A stretch of DNA of 64,000 bases from Flavobacterium wongokense (GTDB lineage Bacteria; Bacteroidota; Bacteroidia; Flavobacteriales; Flavobacteriaceae). Under the pieces are notes generated by a model. That model did not search any database. It was not told the origin of the DNA and saw only the letters and a program-made list of their open reading frames with translations. Below are positions 16,351-25,392 of the stretch, piece after piece (the stretch's first letter is position 1; each line of letters starts with the position of its first letter). The DNA is taken from the NCBI RefSeq assembly GCF_021608265.1, contig NZ_JAKIHP010000001.1:1302001-1366000 (forward strand), written 5' to 3'. The position numbers and the translations under genes were made by a program.

Positions 16351-17391
16351 ATGAATTTCTCTAAATCACTTATCCAATGGTATTTACAAAACAAACGTGA
16401 TTTGCCATGGAGAAATACTACGAATCCTTACCATATTTGGCTCTCCGAAATCATGCTTCAGCAGACGCGGGTTGCGCAGGGGATGCCTTACTTTTTGAAA
16501 TTTACCGAAGCATTTCCTACCGTTTTTGACCTGGCAAATGCCGATGAAGAACAGGTTTTGAAACTCTGGCAGGGATTGGGTTATTATTCCAGGGCAAGAA
16601 ACCTTCATGCAACTGCAAAACAGGTCGCTTTTGAATTGAATGGGGAATTCCCAAAAAGCTATTCCGAATTATTAAAGTTAAAAGGAATAGGGGAATACAC
16701 AGCGGCCGCAATTGCATCCTTTTCCTATAATGAGCATGTTCCTGTTGTTGATGGAAATGTTTTCAGGGTATTGTCGCGCTATTTTGATGTGGAAACCGAT
16801 ATTGCTTCTTCGGGAGCCAAAAAGGAATTTGCACAGTTGGCAGCAGCTTTGATTCTGAAAAACCAGGCGAATATTTTCAATCAGGCAATAATGGAGTTTG
16901 GCGCTTTGCAATGCGTACCCAAAAATCCCGATTGCAGTGTTTGTATCTTTAATGATAGCTGCCTGGCTTTGCAAAAGAAAAAAGTCAACCAGCTTCCTGT
17001 GAAATCCAAAAAACTGAAAGTGACCAATAGGTATTTCAATTACCTGGTTTTTTCAGATGAAAACAATAACACTATTATAAGTAAACGAACCCAAAAGGGA
17101 ATCTGGCATAATTTATATGAGTTTCCACTGCTTGAAACGATTTCACCCGAAGCCGAAGAAACCATTTTTGCATTAATCCAAAACCAGGGCTTTGTTGAAA
17201 ATGAAATCCGCGAGATACAATTGTACAATCAGATTCCAATTCGCCATAAACTTTCGCATCAACACCTGCACATACAATTTTGGAAAATACGGCTGAAAGG
17301 AACGCTTGAAAATGGAATCGATTGGGAATCAGCTTCAAAATTTCCGTATCCGATTGTAATTTTCAATTTTATTGAGAAAGTTTGGGCTTAG
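16351..17391 (+). CDS. mutY: A/G-specific adenine DNA glycosylase
   Basis: 346 residues. Removes adenine mispaired with 8-oxoguanine. Visible: catalytic E33 (LSEIMLQQTRV), helix-hairpin-helix LKGIGEYTAAAIASF (110-124), catalytic D134 (VPVVDGNVFRVL), and the [4Fe-4S] ligands C188, C195, C198 and C204 in the pattern C-x6-C-x2-C-x5-C. Residues about 225-346 form the NUDIX-like domain that reads 8-oxoG opposite the adenine. Length is normal. It is the first gene of the mutY-ssb-gldE-gldD row, an order known from gliding Flavobacteria. Confidence 0.96.
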   Translation: MNFSKSLIQWYLQNKRDLPWRNTTNPYHIWLSEIMLQQTRVAQGMPYFLKFTEAFPTVFDLANADEEQVLKLWQGLGYYSRARNLHATAKQVAFELNGEFPKSYSELLKLKGIGEYTAAAIASFSYNEHVPVVDGNVFRVLSRYFDVETDIASSGAKKEFAQLAAALILKNQANIFNQAIMEFGALQCVPKNPDCSVCIFNDSCLALQKKKVNQLPVKSKKLKVTNRYFNYLVFSDENNNTIISKRTQKGIWHNLYEFPLLETISPEAEETIFALIQNQGFVENEIREIQLYNQIPIRHKLSHQHLHIQFWKIRLKGTLENGIDWESASKFPYPIVIFNFIEKVWA

Positions 17392-17476
17392 TTTTTAAAA
17401 AATTTATTAAATTTGAGGGACACGAGGCATTTTGCCGAACTGTATGGAGCACAGCTCAATAAATAACACTTTACAA

Positions 17477-17914
17477 ATGAATGGTACTTTAAATAAGGTC
17501 ATGTTAATCGGTCATCTTGGTGACGATGTAAAGATGCACTATTTTGAAGGAGGGAATTGTATAGGAAGGTTTCCGTTAGCCACGAACGAAGTTTATATCA
17601 ACAAGCAAACCAACGAAAAAATCACTTCTACCGAATGGCATAATCTTGTAGTGCGGAACAAGGCTGCAGAAATTTGCGAAAAATATTTGACCAAAGGAGA
17701 TAAAATATTTGTGGAAGGAAGGATAAAATCACGCCAATGGCAGGCCGAAGATGGCTCTACAAAATATACCACAGAAATTCAAGTTACCGAGTTTACGTTT
17801 TTGACAACCAAAAAAGAAGTGGATGGTTTAAAAACATCACAGAATTTAGAAACAAAAAACACTAATTTTGAACCGTCAAATCCTGTACCTCCTGAAAACG
17901 ATTTACCGTTTTGA
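17477..17914 (+). CDS. ssb: Single-stranded DNA-binding protein
   Basis: 145 residues from the ATG at 17477 (MNGTLNKVMLIGHLGDD); an in-frame ATG at 17432 would add 15 residues not seen in SSB proteins. The OB fold spans 1-105, with TSTEWHNLVVRNKAAEICEKY typical of SSB. The linker is short and the C-terminus NDLPF is the acidic tail that recruits repair and replication partners. It is 85 bp after mutY and 25 bp before gldE. Confidence 0.95.
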   Translation: MNGTLNKVMLIGHLGDDVKMHYFEGGNCIGRFPLATNEVYINKQTNEKITSTEWHNLVVRNKAAEICEKYLTKGDKIFVEGRIKSRQWQAEDGSTKYTTEIQVTEFTFLTTKKEVDGLKTSQNLETKNTNFEPSNPVPPENDLPF

Positions 17915-17939
17915 TATTGTTTAATTAATCTTTACGCTT

Positions 17940-19235
17940 TTGGACCCGGAGCCCAGTTTAACTTTTCTTGCAAACATTGACACTAACTTACTTTTTGGAA
18001 GCATAGGCATTGTTTTTCTTTTGTTTTGCTCTGCCATGGTTTCTGCAGCCGAAGTAGCACTTTTTTCACTTACGCAAAACGACCTTACGATTTTAGCCGA
18101 GGAAGATGCCTCTAAAGCGAACCTGATTTCAAAATTATTGCAGCGTCCCAAAAAATTGCTGGCGACCATATTGGTGGCAAACAATTTTAGCCATATTGGC
18201 GTTGTGATTATCTTTTCGTTTACCGGGAATTCCATTTTTGAATCCATAGAATCACCGCTATTGAAATTCATTGTTGAAGTTTTACTAGTGACGTTTTTGA
18301 TTCTTTTGTTTGGTGAGGTTTTGCCCAAAATTTACGCCAGCCGAAACAACATACAGTTCTCCAAGTTTGTGGCCAATCCGATGTCGTTTTTAGACAAACT
18401 GCTTTCGCCGATTAGCCTGCCTATGCGTGCCGTGAGCATTTTTCTGCATGAAAAGCTAGGGAAACAAAAGGCCAATATATCAGTGGACCAATTATCACAG
18501 GCTTTGGAACTGACCTCGACCGAAGACACCACTACTGAAGAACAGAAAATATTGGAAGGGATTGTTTCTTTTGGAAATACCGATACAAAGCAGGTTATGA
18601 GCCCGAGAATTGATATTTTTGCATTGGAAATCGAAGAAAGCTTTGCTGAGATTTATGCCAAAATAGTAGACAAAGGCTATTCCAGGATTCCGGTTTATCG
18701 CGAAAGCATTGACCATATTGAAGGCATACTCTTTGTGAAAGACCTGATTCCGCATATCAACAAGAAGGATTTTGACTGGAACAAATTAATCCGCGAACCT
18801 TTTTTCGTTCCTGAGAATAAAAAGCTCGATGACCTGCTCAAGGAATTCCAAAGCAAAAAAAGCCATCTTGCCATTGTGGTTGATGAATATGGAGGAACTT
18901 CGGGTTTGGTTTCTTTGGAAGATGTCATTGAAGAAATCGTTGGCGATATTTCGGATGAGTTTGATGATGAGAATTTGAACTTCTCGCAGATTGATGACAA
19001 AAATTTCCTTTTTGAAGGCAAAATCAACCTGAAGGATTTTTACCGGATTGTAGATGTAGACGAACAAAACTTTGAAGACAATAAGGGAGAAGCTGAAACT
19101 TTGGCGGGATTCATATTGGAAATCCTTGGGAATTTCCCGAAAAAGGGACAAAAAATCCACTTCTCCAATGTGCGTTTCACGATTGAAGTAGTCGACAAAA
19201 AAAGAATAAAACAATTAAAAGTAACCCTTGAATAA
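17940..19235 (+). CDS. gldE: GldE, CNNM/CorC-like membrane protein with CBS pair
   Basis: 431 residues from TTG 17940 (MDPEPSLTFL...); no ATG fits, and the first hydrophobic segment begins soon after. Residues about 20-190 are the DUF21/CNNM membrane domain with about four segments (FLLFCSAMVSAAEVALFSLT is diagnostic), 205-330 hold two CBS domains (TKQVMSPRIDIFALEI; DEYGGTSGLVSLEDVIEEI), and 345-431 form the CorC/HlyC accessory domain. Relatives move divalent cations. In F. johnsoniae GldE is a gliding-motility protein partnering GldD, which matches the gldD gene 7 bp downstream. The function in cation transport is inference. Confidence 0.92.
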   Translation: MDPEPSLTFLANIDTNLLFGSIGIVFLLFCSAMVSAAEVALFSLTQNDLTILAEEDASKANLISKLLQRPKKLLATILVANNFSHIGVVIIFSFTGNSIFESIESPLLKFIVEVLLVTFLILLFGEVLPKIYASRNNIQFSKFVANPMSFLDKLLSPISLPMRAVSIFLHEKLGKQKANISVDQLSQALELTSTEDTTTEEQKILEGIVSFGNTDTKQVMSPRIDIFALEIEESFAEIYAKIVDKGYSRIPVYRESIDHIEGILFVKDLIPHINKKDFDWNKLIREPFFVPENKKLDDLLKEFQSKKSHLAIVVDEYGGTSGLVSLEDVIEEIVGDISDEFDDENLNFSQIDDKNFLFEGKINLKDFYRIVDVDEQNFEDNKGEAETLAGFILEILGNFPKKGQKIHFSNVRFTIEVVDKKRIKQLKVTLE

Positions 19236-19242
19236 ATTAAAA

Positions 19243-19806
19243 ATGCTTAAAAAAATGATTGGCCTTTTCGCCGGATTGCTGCTTATGGTTTTTGCCGTTA
19301 GCTGTAAGGACGAAGTGCTTCCAAAACCTGCAAGCCAATTGCGATTGGATTATCCTGTTGCCAAATATGCCCATTTCAGCAACCACTGTCCGTTTGAATT
19401 TGACATGAATGAAGATGCAATCATCAAGGAAGATAAGAACTGCGGTTTTTCGATTCATTACCCAAAGATGAAAGCCACAATTTACCTGACCTATAAAGAA
19501 GTGAACAACAATATCAATGTTTTGCTTCGCGATGCCCAAAAGCTAACGTATGAGCATGTCATTAAAGCCGACGACATTTTGGAACAGCCTTATATCAATC
19601 CGGAAACAAAAGTCTACGGAATGTTTTACCGCGTTGACGGAAATGCAGCAACCAATGGGCAATTTTACGCCACAGACAGCATCAAGCATTTTGTAACAGG
19701 TTCGGTTTATTTTTATGCCAAACCTCGTTTTGATTCGATTATGCCAGCCGCGAGTTATGTCAAAAACGACATGCAGCGATTGCTGGAAACCATTAAATGG
19801 AAATAA
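19243..19806 (+). CDS. gldD: GldD, gliding motility lipoprotein
   Basis: 187 residues from the ATG at 19243; a TTG at 19228 overlaps gldE and would only lengthen the signal. A signal peptide with lipobox FAVSC (Cys at residue 21) makes it a lipoprotein. The mature part has the GldD signature stretches (LRLDYPVAKYAHFSNHCPFEFD, broken after NHC here; CGFSIHYPKMKATIYLTYK). In F. johnsoniae GldD is required for gliding and chitin use, and is linked to the type IX secretion machinery. It is 7 bp after gldE, so cotranscribed, and a bidirectional terminator follows. Confidence 0.93.
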   Translation: MLKKMIGLFAGLLLMVFAVSCKDEVLPKPASQLRLDYPVAKYAHFSNHCPFEFDMNEDAIIKEDKNCGFSIHYPKMKATIYLTYKEVNNNINVLLRDAQKLTYEHVIKADDILEQPYINPETKVYGMFYRVDGNAATNGQFYATDSIKHFVTGSVYFYAKPRFDSIMPAASYVKNDMQRLLETIKWK

Positions 19807-19836
19807 AAAAGGAACTCAATTGAGTTCCTTTTTTAG
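19805..19836. terminator. Bidirectional terminator between gldD and the HMA lipoprotein gene
   Basis: The palindrome AAAAAAGGAACTCAAT / TGAGTTCCTTTTTT is perfectly self-complementary and T-rich on both strands, between two convergent genes. Confidence 0.85.
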
Positions 19837-19856
19837 TATCGTTTGCTAGATTAAAT

Positions 19857-20237
19857 TTAAACTTTCCCTTTAGTTTTCATTCCTGAAACTTTGTAGGTTT
19901 CGCCGTCGCCTGTAGTTTCTACAGCTTTGGTCAATTTTTCCGGAGTTAAAACTGTAGCGTCAAATTCAACAGTTGCTTCTTTTTTATCAAAATCGACAGT
20001 TGCTTTTTGAACACCTTCAAGGTTTGACAATTTTGTTTCAATTGTTTTGGCGCAGCCCATTGCACAGGTCATGCCATCAATTTTGAAACTTGCTGTTTCC
20101 GGTTTTACAGCCGCAACAGCTTTTTTCTCAACTTTTGCTTCTTCATTTGCAGCAGCAGGTTTATTCGACGCATCTTTGCAGCCAATCATTAAGGTTGACG
20201 CGATTCCAAAAGTTAAAAGCGATTTGGTGAAATTCAT
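19857..20237 (-). CDS. Heavy-metal-associated (HMA) domain lipoprotein
   Basis: 126 residues. Lipobox TLMIGC (Cys20) makes it a lipoprotein. Residues 21-50 are an Ala/Lys/Glu linker. Residues 51-120 form one HMA fold (ASFKIDGMTCAMGCAKTIETKL). The metal site is GMTCAMGC, i.e. C-x3-C rather than the canonical C-x2-C of copper chaperones. Likely role: periplasmic binding of Cu or another soft metal; the substrate is inferred only. It is convergent with gldD and monocistronic. Confidence 0.87.
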   Translation of the reverse strand: MNFTKSLLTFGIASTLMIGCKDASNKPAAANEEAKVEKKAVAAVKPETASFKIDGMTCAMGCAKTIETKLSNLEGVQKATVDFDKKEATVEFDATVLTPEKLTKAVETTGDGETYKVSGMKTKGKV

Positions 20238-20345
20238 ATTTTTTAGAATTTATTTATTCATGGACAAAATTAGTAAAAAATAAAAGCGGTTATTCTTAAA
20301 ATAATTACAAAATTTGATACATCAAAAAACAATAGTTACCTACAC

Positions 20346-21212
20346 ATGAAATCACAACAGCTAAAATGGATTATCCTTGTTGCACTTGCACTGATTTGGG
20401 GAAGCTCCTTTATATTAATCAAACGAGGATTGGATGGTTTGAATCCCTATCAATTGGGTTCGCTCCGGATTATCTTTTGCGCTGTATTTTTATTGATAGT
20501 TGGTTTTAAAAGCCTTTCTTCGATTGCGCAGCATCAGTGGAAATACATTGCATTGACTTCGTTGTTTGGGACATTCATTCCGGCCTATCTTTTTGCCATA
20601 GCCGAAACGAAAGTAAGCAGTTCCATTTGTTCGATCCTAAATTCTCTGACGCCATTGAATACTTTGATTTTGGGTGCTATTGCCTTCGGGTTGAATTTTA
20701 GAAGGAACCAGATTTTCGGGATCATCATTGGATTGATCGGAACGGCGGTTTTGATTTTTAATGGAAATGAACAGGGAGTTTCCGAGGATTACTCGTACTC
20801 GGTTTTTGTGCTGATAGCGACTGTTTGTTATGCGACGAATGTCAATCTGATAAAAAGATACCTTTCCGATGTGAAGCCGCTGAGCATTACAACCGGAAAC
20901 TTTTTAGTGATGCTGGTTCCGGCAATTGTGATTTTATGCTGCACCGATTTTACCGGAAAAATGCATTTGGCAGCAACACAGCACGCGATGTTTTATGTAA
21001 TGATTTTGGGAATTGTTGGGACAGGAGTTGCGAATGTAATATTCTACAAACTGATTCAGATTTCGTCGCCAATCTTTGCCTCATCGGTTACTTATCTGAT
21101 ACCAATAGTAGCCTGTTTGTGGGGAATATTGGATAATGAAATGCTGACGCCTTTGCAGTTTTTGGGAGCATTCATCATTTTAATCGGAGTTTACCTTGCC
21201 AACAAGAAATAA
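20346..21212 (+). CDS. EamA/DMT family transporter
   Basis: 288 residues with ten hydrophobic segments in two EamA repeats (first: WIILVALALIWGSSFILIKR; second begins near 148, VFVLIATVCYATNVNLIKRY). The repeats end in a C-terminal FLGAFIILIGVYLANKK, the usual DMT finish. Members export amino acids, nucleotides or other small metabolites; no substrate is visible. It is a single gene followed by a clear terminator. Confidence 0.9.
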   Translation: MKSQQLKWIILVALALIWGSSFILIKRGLDGLNPYQLGSLRIIFCAVFLLIVGFKSLSSIAQHQWKYIALTSLFGTFIPAYLFAIAETKVSSSICSILNSLTPLNTLILGAIAFGLNFRRNQIFGIIIGLIGTAVLIFNGNEQGVSEDYSYSVFVLIATVCYATNVNLIKRYLSDVKPLSITTGNFLVMLVPAIVILCCTDFTGKMHLAATQHAMFYVMILGIVGTGVANVIFYKLIQISSPIFASSVTYLIPIVACLWGILDNEMLTPLQFLGAFIILIGVYLANKK

Positions 21213-21213
21213 A

Positions 21214-21243
21214 AAAAGTCCCGAGAAATCGGGACTTTTAATT
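21214..21243. terminator. Terminator between the EamA gene and the M16 pair
   Basis: AAAAGTCCCGA-gaaa-TCGGGACTTTT, an 11-bp stem with a GAAA loop, T-rich on both sides, between convergent genes. Confidence 0.85.
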
Positions 21244-21262
21244 TATGATAATTTCAATTTAA

Positions 21263-23317
21263 TTATTGAAAGTCTGCCTCAGTTACATCTTCGTTGATTT
21301 TTACATCACTCATTTTGATGTCCAGTTCAAATCCAACATTCATGATGGTGTTGAAAGGAACTTTCACTCCTTTAACAGCTCTGTAGTCGTTAAAGGTTGT
21401 AACTCGTGTTGCTTTTTGACCACCTTTGTCATCCGTAGAAGCTTCAGCAGTTTTCAAACCAGATTTTACGTCAAAATAATAAGTAGTGTCACCATCAACA
21501 ACAGCATAAGCATCGGAACCATTCATTGGCTCAATTGCAGCAACTGTAACGCCTTTTTTGGTAGCCAACAAGGTTTCGTTGAATAAGACTGCGTTTTCCT
21601 TCATTTTTGCAAGATCTTCACCTTCCAAAACTTTTTTCTGTCCTTGCTGCATCATGTATCCGGTTGTACCATTGTAAACCTGTTTCATAATTGATCCCAT
21701 TCCAGCCATTGAAAGTTCAACAGCCATTCTTCCTTTGTTATCCATTTTTGAAGTGTATGACAAAGGCATTGGTGCTTGTGGAATTGTAGTTGAACCAACA
21801 TACGATATCGACTTAACTCCTTTAAGTGCTTTATCTCCACCAATTGCGGCAACATAAGAATCAATTACAGTTTTTACGGTAACTCCGGCAGGAACTGGTT
21901 TTTTCATTGCCGGTTTTTCTGTTGGATTTCCGAATTTGTCAAAATAGAACATTGGAATCTTTAATGACTCTAATCCAGAGATTACTTCAGAACCTTTTCC
22001 GACAACCAAAATCCTTGCATTGTCAGAGAGGAAATATTTATTGGCAACTCTCATTACATCTTCCGGCGTAACCGCTTTGATGTTTCTGATGTAGTTTTCA
22101 TAGAAATCAGCTGGTAAACCTTCAGTTTCAATATTTAAGGCATAACGAGCCACAGTAGCCGGTTTTTCAACCTGCATCACGAACTTTCCAATGTATCCTT
22201 CTTTTACATTATTTAAAACTTCGTCAGTTACTTTTTCAGTTCGGATTCTTTTTAATTCCTTTAAAGCTTCAACAACAGCACTATCTGTTACTGAATTTCT
22301 AACCTGTGTATTTGCTCTGAATTCGCTGTAGATATTTTTGTCAAAACCGATAGAAGAACGCGCACCGTAAGTCCAACCGTGAGCTTCCCTTAAATTCATG
22401 TTCAGGTAACTGTTGAAATCACCTCCATAAACCTGGTTCGCAAGGATTACAGGGAAATAATCAGGGTCACTCATTTTTAAGTTAACCGTATTTAAGATTG
22501 TAATTTCCGACTGAACCGCGTTTGGCATGTCCACAAAATTGATTTGGGAGTACTGAACGTTTGTTGGGTTTGAATACGTTAAACTTGGAGCTGTAGCTTT
22601 GGCCCATGAACCAAATAGCTTTTCAACTGTTTTTTTAACGTCTTTGGTCTTAACGTCACCAACTACTACTAAATAAGCATGTTGAGGAACGAAATATGTT
22701 CTGTAGTTTGACTGAACATCAGCAAGAGTTACATTATTGATAGTCTCTTCTGATAAGTATTCCCCATAAGGATGGTTTTTACCATAAGCCAAAACTTTTT
22801 CAACTCTTCCGGCAACAGCAGGAACACTTTTTTCCTGAGTTTTAAGGCCTTCGATAAGTTTGTCTTTTTCTTTGTCAAATTCATCTTGGGTAAAGTTTGG
22901 CATCAAAGCACCTTCGGCCATTAATTCCATGATTCTTTTGGCATGTTTTGACAATCCGCTTGCAGATGCGCCAGAAGAAAAGAAGTTGATGTTTGCACCC
23001 AGGAAATCGATTTCTTCGTTGAAAGGATCTTTTGGAGTTTTTGTAGAACCGTTTCCGATTAGGCTGCTGGTCAAATCGTCAACACCTTTTTTATTGCCTT
23101 CAGCATATGGAGTGTTGTCAATAGTTAAGCTATACGAAACCCTTGGAAGTTTGTGGTTCTCAACTACCAAAACCTTTAATCCGTTTGGCAACGAAAAAGT
23201 TTCAGGTTTTTTAATGTTTAATTTTGGAGCAGGGCCAGGTTTTGGCTGCGTTCTGTCTTGTGCTTGCATGATAAAAGTTAAAAACAAGCTTGATAATACT
23301 ATAATTGATTTTTTCAT
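21263..23317 (-). CDS. M16 family peptidase, non-catalytic subunit-like
   Basis: 684 residues. Signal peptide MKKSIIVLSSLFLTFIMQAQ. Residues about 35-470 are the paired M16 halves, but the zinc motif HxxEH is missing: the corresponding helix reads DDLTSSLIGNGSTK. The PF05193-type second half is seen around YFVPQHAYLVVVGDV. About 180 extra C-terminal residues (from VIDSYVAAIGGDKALKGVKS) form a beta-rich, lipoprotein-carrier-like domain. It is probably the inactive partner of the catalytic M16 gene that lies 14 bp upstream in the same operon, together forming a periplasmic peptidase clamp. Confidence 0.9.
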   Translation of the reverse strand: MKKSIIVLSSLFLTFIMQAQDRTQPKPGPAPKLNIKKPETFSLPNGLKVLVVENHKLPRVSYSLTIDNTPYAEGNKKGVDDLTSSLIGNGSTKTPKDPFNEEIDFLGANINFFSSGASASGLSKHAKRIMELMAEGALMPNFTQDEFDKEKDKLIEGLKTQEKSVPAVAGRVEKVLAYGKNHPYGEYLSEETINNVTLADVQSNYRTYFVPQHAYLVVVGDVKTKDVKKTVEKLFGSWAKATAPSLTYSNPTNVQYSQINFVDMPNAVQSEITILNTVNLKMSDPDYFPVILANQVYGGDFNSYLNMNLREAHGWTYGARSSIGFDKNIYSEFRANTQVRNSVTDSAVVEALKELKRIRTEKVTDEVLNNVKEGYIGKFVMQVEKPATVARYALNIETEGLPADFYENYIRNIKAVTPEDVMRVANKYFLSDNARILVVGKGSEVISGLESLKIPMFYFDKFGNPTEKPAMKKPVPAGVTVKTVIDSYVAAIGGDKALKGVKSISYVGSTTIPQAPMPLSYTSKMDNKGRMAVELSMAGMGSIMKQVYNGTTGYMMQQGQKKVLEGEDLAKMKENAVLFNETLLATKKGVTVAAIEPMNGSDAYAVVDGDTTYYFDVKSGLKTAEASTDDKGGQKATRVTTFNDYRAVKGVKVPFNTIMNVGFELDIKMSDVKINEDVTEADFQ

Positions 23318-23331
23318 TTTCTTACGGTTTA

Positions 23332-24684
23332 TTATTTGTTTTCAGCTTTGTTCTCTGATTTGTTTTCAGCTTTGTCTTTTGCAGGTACATAATCCAAAAT
23401 CAAACGTTGGTTTGGATTCAGGTACTTTTTAGCCGCAGCTCTCATCTCTTCACGGGTAACTGAACGTAAGATATCGATATCGGTATTGATTAGGTTAACA
23501 TCACCATACAATAAGTAATAGGTTGCTAAATTTTCGGCAACACCTTCAATGCTTGCATTGTTATCTACATAATTGCTTTCGTTGATGTTTTGTAATTTTT
23601 GGAAATCCTTTTCTGAAATCAAGTCCGTTTGCAGTTTCACGATTTCCTCGTCAATTTCCTTGATTAGGTCATTTGATGTGAATTCGCCTTGTGGCATTCC
23701 GTAAAGGATATATTGACCGTAATCTTCCTGAGCATAGTTGAAAGCTCCGATCTGCAACGCCATTTTCTTGTCGTCAACAATCTTTTTGTATAATTTAGAA
23801 CTTTTTCCATTACTCAAATAAGTAGAAATCATATCCATAACCCTTGCGTCACGTGTTTTCATCGAAGGGATTCTGTAAGCCGCAACCACCATTGGTTTTT
23901 GGATGTTTGGATCCTCGAAAGTTGCGTGGATTGTTTCTGTAATTGGCGCCTCAGTGAATGTTTGCTTCTTGATTTCAACACCTCTTGGGATTGGTGCGAA
24001 ATAATCCTGGATCCATTGTTTAGTCTGTGCAATGTCAATCTGACCTGCAACCACTAAAACCGCATTGTTTGGAGAGTAGAATTTTTTATTGAAATCTTGG
24101 AACTCTTTTAAGGTAGCAGCATCTAAATGTTCCATTGAACCGATGGTTGCCCAACGGTAAGGGTGCACTTTAAACATATTCTTCTTTACTTCGGCAATTA
24201 ACTGCCCGTATGGCTGATTGTCAACACGAAGCCTTTTCTCTTCCTTCACCACTTCATTTTGCGTATCAACGCCAATTTGGTTAATCACAGGGTGCATCAG
24301 TCTTTCTGATTCCATCCACAATCCTAATTGGGTATTATTGGAAGGGAAAACCTCAAAATAATACGTTCGGTCGTCTGAAGTGTTGGCGTTGTTTGTACCT
24401 CCGTTTGAAGTTACAATCTTGAACCATTCACCACGTTTGATATTTTCTGTTCCTTCAAACAATAAATGTTCAAAAAAGTGGGCAAATCCGGTTCTTTCCG
24501 GATTTTCATCTTTGGAACCTACGTGATACATAACCGAGGTGATTACAACTGGCGCAGATTGGTCATTGTGTAAAATTACATGTAGTCCATTTGGCAAATC
24601 GTACTCCTCAAAAGCGACCTTTTGGGCAATAGCTGTTCCTCCAAGCATAAGCATTGAACTTAAAGCGATTAATGAATTTTTCAT
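23332..24684 (-). CDS. M16 family zinc metallopeptidase, catalytic subunit
   Basis: 450 residues. Signal peptide about 1-20 (SSMLMLGGTAIAQ). The inverted zinc motif is intact: HFFEH in GFAHFFEHLLFEGT, with the distal Glu ligand in EVVKEEKRLRVDNQPYGQL. Cleaves oligopeptides or unfolded peptides in the periplasm. The C-terminus is a Lys/Glu repeat (AENKSENKAENK), presumably unstructured. First gene of a two-gene operon with the non-catalytic M16 gene; the pairing of active and inactive subunits is common in this family. Confidence 0.93.
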   Translation of the reverse strand: MKNSLIALSSMLMLGGTAIAQKVAFEEYDLPNGLHVILHNDQSAPVVITSVMYHVGSKDENPERTGFAHFFEHLLFEGTENIKRGEWFKIVTSNGGTNNANTSDDRTYYFEVFPSNNTQLGLWMESERLMHPVINQIGVDTQNEVVKEEKRLRVDNQPYGQLIAEVKKNMFKVHPYRWATIGSMEHLDAATLKEFQDFNKKFYSPNNAVLVVAGQIDIAQTKQWIQDYFAPIPRGVEIKKQTFTEAPITETIHATFEDPNIQKPMVVAAYRIPSMKTRDARVMDMISTYLSNGKSSKLYKKIVDDKKMALQIGAFNYAQEDYGQYILYGMPQGEFTSNDLIKEIDEEIVKLQTDLISEKDFQKLQNINESNYVDNNASIEGVAENLATYYLLYGDVNLINTDIDILRSVTREEMRAAAKKYLNPNQRLILDYVPAKDKAENKSENKAENK

Positions 24685-24849
24685 AAAAAATTTAAATTTT
24701 TTTCAGTTGATTTTGTGGTTAGAAGCCTAACCTTAAATTTTGTTACACCAAAAGTAATTTATTTTCTCTAAAATCAAGAAAAATCTAAAGTTTTCTGTAG
24801 CTGCATCTAACACATTGATTAAGAACTTTAAACTTTTTTTGCGTTAGTG

Positions 24850-24879
24850 TTGCGTGAATGAGAAATAGTCGTATATTTG
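24850..24879 (+). promoter_or_regulatory. Promoter of rplU-rpmA
   Basis: TTG at 24850-24852, 19-bp spacer, TATATTTG at 24872-24879. This fits the Bacteroidota sigma-factor consensus. The leader to the rplU start codon at 24912 is about 25 nt. Confidence 0.75.
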
Positions 24880-24911
24880 CGCACTTAAAAAATTAACTAA
24901 ACATTATTGTT

Positions 24912-25373
24912 ATGTACGCAATCGTAGAGATAGCAGGGCAACAATTCAAAGTAAGCAAAGACTTAAAGGTTTATGTTCACCGTTTGGCTAATGAAGAAGG
25001 TTCAAAAGTTTCTTTTGACAAAGTTCTTTTATTAGACGACAGTGGTAACATTACTTTAGGCGCCCCAGCTATAGAAGGTGCTTCAGTAGAAGCTAAAGTG
25101 TTATCACACTTAAAAGGAGACAAAGTAATCGTTTTCAAAAAGAAAAGAAGAAAAGGTTACAAAAAAAGAAACGGACACAGACAATATCTTACACAAATCG
25201 TGATTGAAGGTATTTCTGCAACTGGAGGAAAAAAAGCCGCTAAAGCTGAAAAAGCTGTAGCAGAACCAAAAGCAGAGAAAGTGGAAAAAGCAGCAGCTGA
25301 GCCAAAGGCACCAAAAGCGCCTAAAGCAAAAAAAGCTGAAGCAACAGAAACTGCAACTGAAGAAAACAACTAA
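24912..25373 (+). CDS. rplU: 50S ribosomal protein L21, with long charged C-terminal extension
   Basis: 153 residues. Residues 1-103 are a normal bL21 (MYAIVEIAGQQFKVSKDL; KVIVFKKKRRKGYKKRNGHR), a beta-barrel on 23S rRNA. Residues about 104-153 are an added Lys/Ala/Glu/Pro tail with repeated KAEKAVAEPKAE-like units, not present in E. coli L21 (103 aa). The tail probably protrudes from the ribosome surface; its function is unknown. It is followed 19 bp later by rpmA, the usual pair. Confidence 0.97.
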   Translation: MYAIVEIAGQQFKVSKDLKVYVHRLANEEGSKVSFDKVLLLDDSGNITLGAPAIEGASVEAKVLSHLKGDKVIVFKKKRRKGYKKRNGHRQYLTQIVIEGISATGGKKAAKAEKAVAEPKAEKVEKAAAEPKAPKAPKAKKAEATETATEENN

Positions 25374-25392
25374 TATTTAAAACTTATACGTC

